Of a DNA stretch of 5,814 nucleotides, positions 5,306 through 5,814 are shown one piece after another. The notes below the pieces were generated by a model. The model did not search any database. It saw only the letters and a program-made list of their open reading frames with translations, and had not been told where the DNA came from. How positions within the stretch are numbered: the stretch's first letter is position 1; each line of letters starts with the position of its first letter. The position numbers and the translations under genes are program-made. The stretch is from Nocardioides sp. (GTDB lineage: Bacteria; Actinomycetota; Actinomycetes; Propionibacteriales; Nocardioidaceae): positions 1 to 5,814 of the forward strand of contig JAHEXO010000167.1 in NCBI GenBank assembly GCA_023252065.1, in the 5' to 3' direction.

Positions 5306-5814
5306 TCAGGCGTCGGCGGCGAGGGCGCGGATCCGGTCGTCGAGCGCGCGCCGGTCGTCGCGGCGTACGACGGCCTCGACGACCTCGATCCCGCCGTTGG
5401 GTGAGGCGAGCGCCTGGTCGAGCTCGCCGGCACTGCTCACCTTCAGGTGGGGCGTGCGGGTGGCGGCACACAGGGCGGCGAGGTCGACGCCGTGCGGGGT
5501 GCCGAACAGCCGGTCGTATCGGTCGGCGTAGGCCGGCGCACCCTGCTCGAGGGTCGCGAAGATCGAGCCGCCGTCGTCGTTGGCGACCACGATGGTCAGG
5601 TCGGGGCGCGGCTCGTCGGGTCCGAGCACCAGACCGTTGCTGTCGTGGAGGAAGGTGACGTCGCCGACCAGTGCTAGAGCGCGCGTCGAGTCGGGCCGGC
5701 CCAGGGCGGCGCCGATCGCAGTGGAGACGACGCCGTCGATGCCGGACAGCCCGCGGTTGGCGACGACCTTGCGGCGGGCGCCGACGCGGTAGCTCGGCAC
5801 CATCATGTCGAGGT
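5306..5814 (-). CDS. menD: MenD, SEPHCHC synthase, C-terminal part (5' end beyond the window)
   Basis: This is the C-terminal thiamine-diphosphate-binding part of 2-succinyl-5-enolpyruvyl-6-hydroxy-3-cyclohexene-1-carboxylate synthase. MenD joins isochorismate and 2-oxoglutarate, with loss of CO2, in the second step of menaquinone synthesis. The frame is open to the window edge; the upstream codons read LD before MM, matching the DLDLM-like stretch usual in MenD, so the ATG codons at 5806 and 5803 are internal. Visible motifs, counted from 5806, are ANRGLSGIDGVVSTAIG (16-32) and the ThDP/Mg motif beginning GD (48-49) and ending NDDGGSIF (76-83). A short C-terminal region follows and ends in RALAADA. 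About 169 of a usual 550 or so residues are present. No missing key residue is seen. It is the far partner of the menF-type gene at the left edge, on the opposite strand. Confidence 0.94.
   Translation of the reverse strand, partial: LDMMVPSYRVGARRKVVANRGLSGIDGVVSTAIGAALGRPDSTRALALVGDVTFLHDSNGLVLGPDEPRPDLTIVVANDDGGSIFATLEQGAPAYADRYDRLFGTPHGVDLAALCAATRTPHLKVSSAGELDQALASPNGGIEVVEAVVRRDDRRALDDRIRALAADA

Overview
The window comes from a high-GC (roughly 70% by eye) actinobacterial chromosome, most plausibly Nocardioidaceae or a relative. The evidence is the GC-rich third codon positions, frequent GTG starts, menaquinone genes at both ends, and several domain architectures common in Actinobacteria. 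The genus is a guess from style; no rRNA or marker gene is present.

Layout. On the plus strand, the 3' part of an isochorismate synthase gene (menF-type, 1-930) is followed after 2 nt by a MOSC-domain gene (933-1517). A 143-nt hairpin-rich gap (1518-1660) lies between these and the convergent minus-strand genes. Reading the minus strand from right to left in its transcription direction, there is the 3' part of menD (5814-5306), a 154-nt gap holding a large perfect inverted repeat (5201-5274), an AraC-type regulator with a DinB-like C-terminal domain (5151-4231), a CPA1 Na+/H+ antiporter with a C-terminal UBP-type zinc finger (4183-2321), and a metallo-beta-lactamase-fold hydrolase (2295-1660). 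Six protein genes cover nearly all of the window; no RNA gene, insertion sequence or CRISPR array was seen.

How the genes relate. MenF (chorismate to isochorismate) and MenD (isochorismate to SEPHCHC) catalyse the first two steps of classical menaquinone synthesis. They sit at opposite edges, pointing toward each other, with four genes of unrelated apparent function between them. The regulator, antiporter and MBL genes share a strand with short gaps (47 and 25 nt) and may form one transcription unit. Whether menD reads into that unit depends on the palindrome at 5201-5274.

Most of the content is ordinary. The items most worth a second look are the nested palindrome with two operator-like sites about five helical turns apart, the complete UBP zinc finger fused to an antiporter in a bacterium, and the AraC-DinB fusion. 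I see no convincing evidence of a new multi-gene system.
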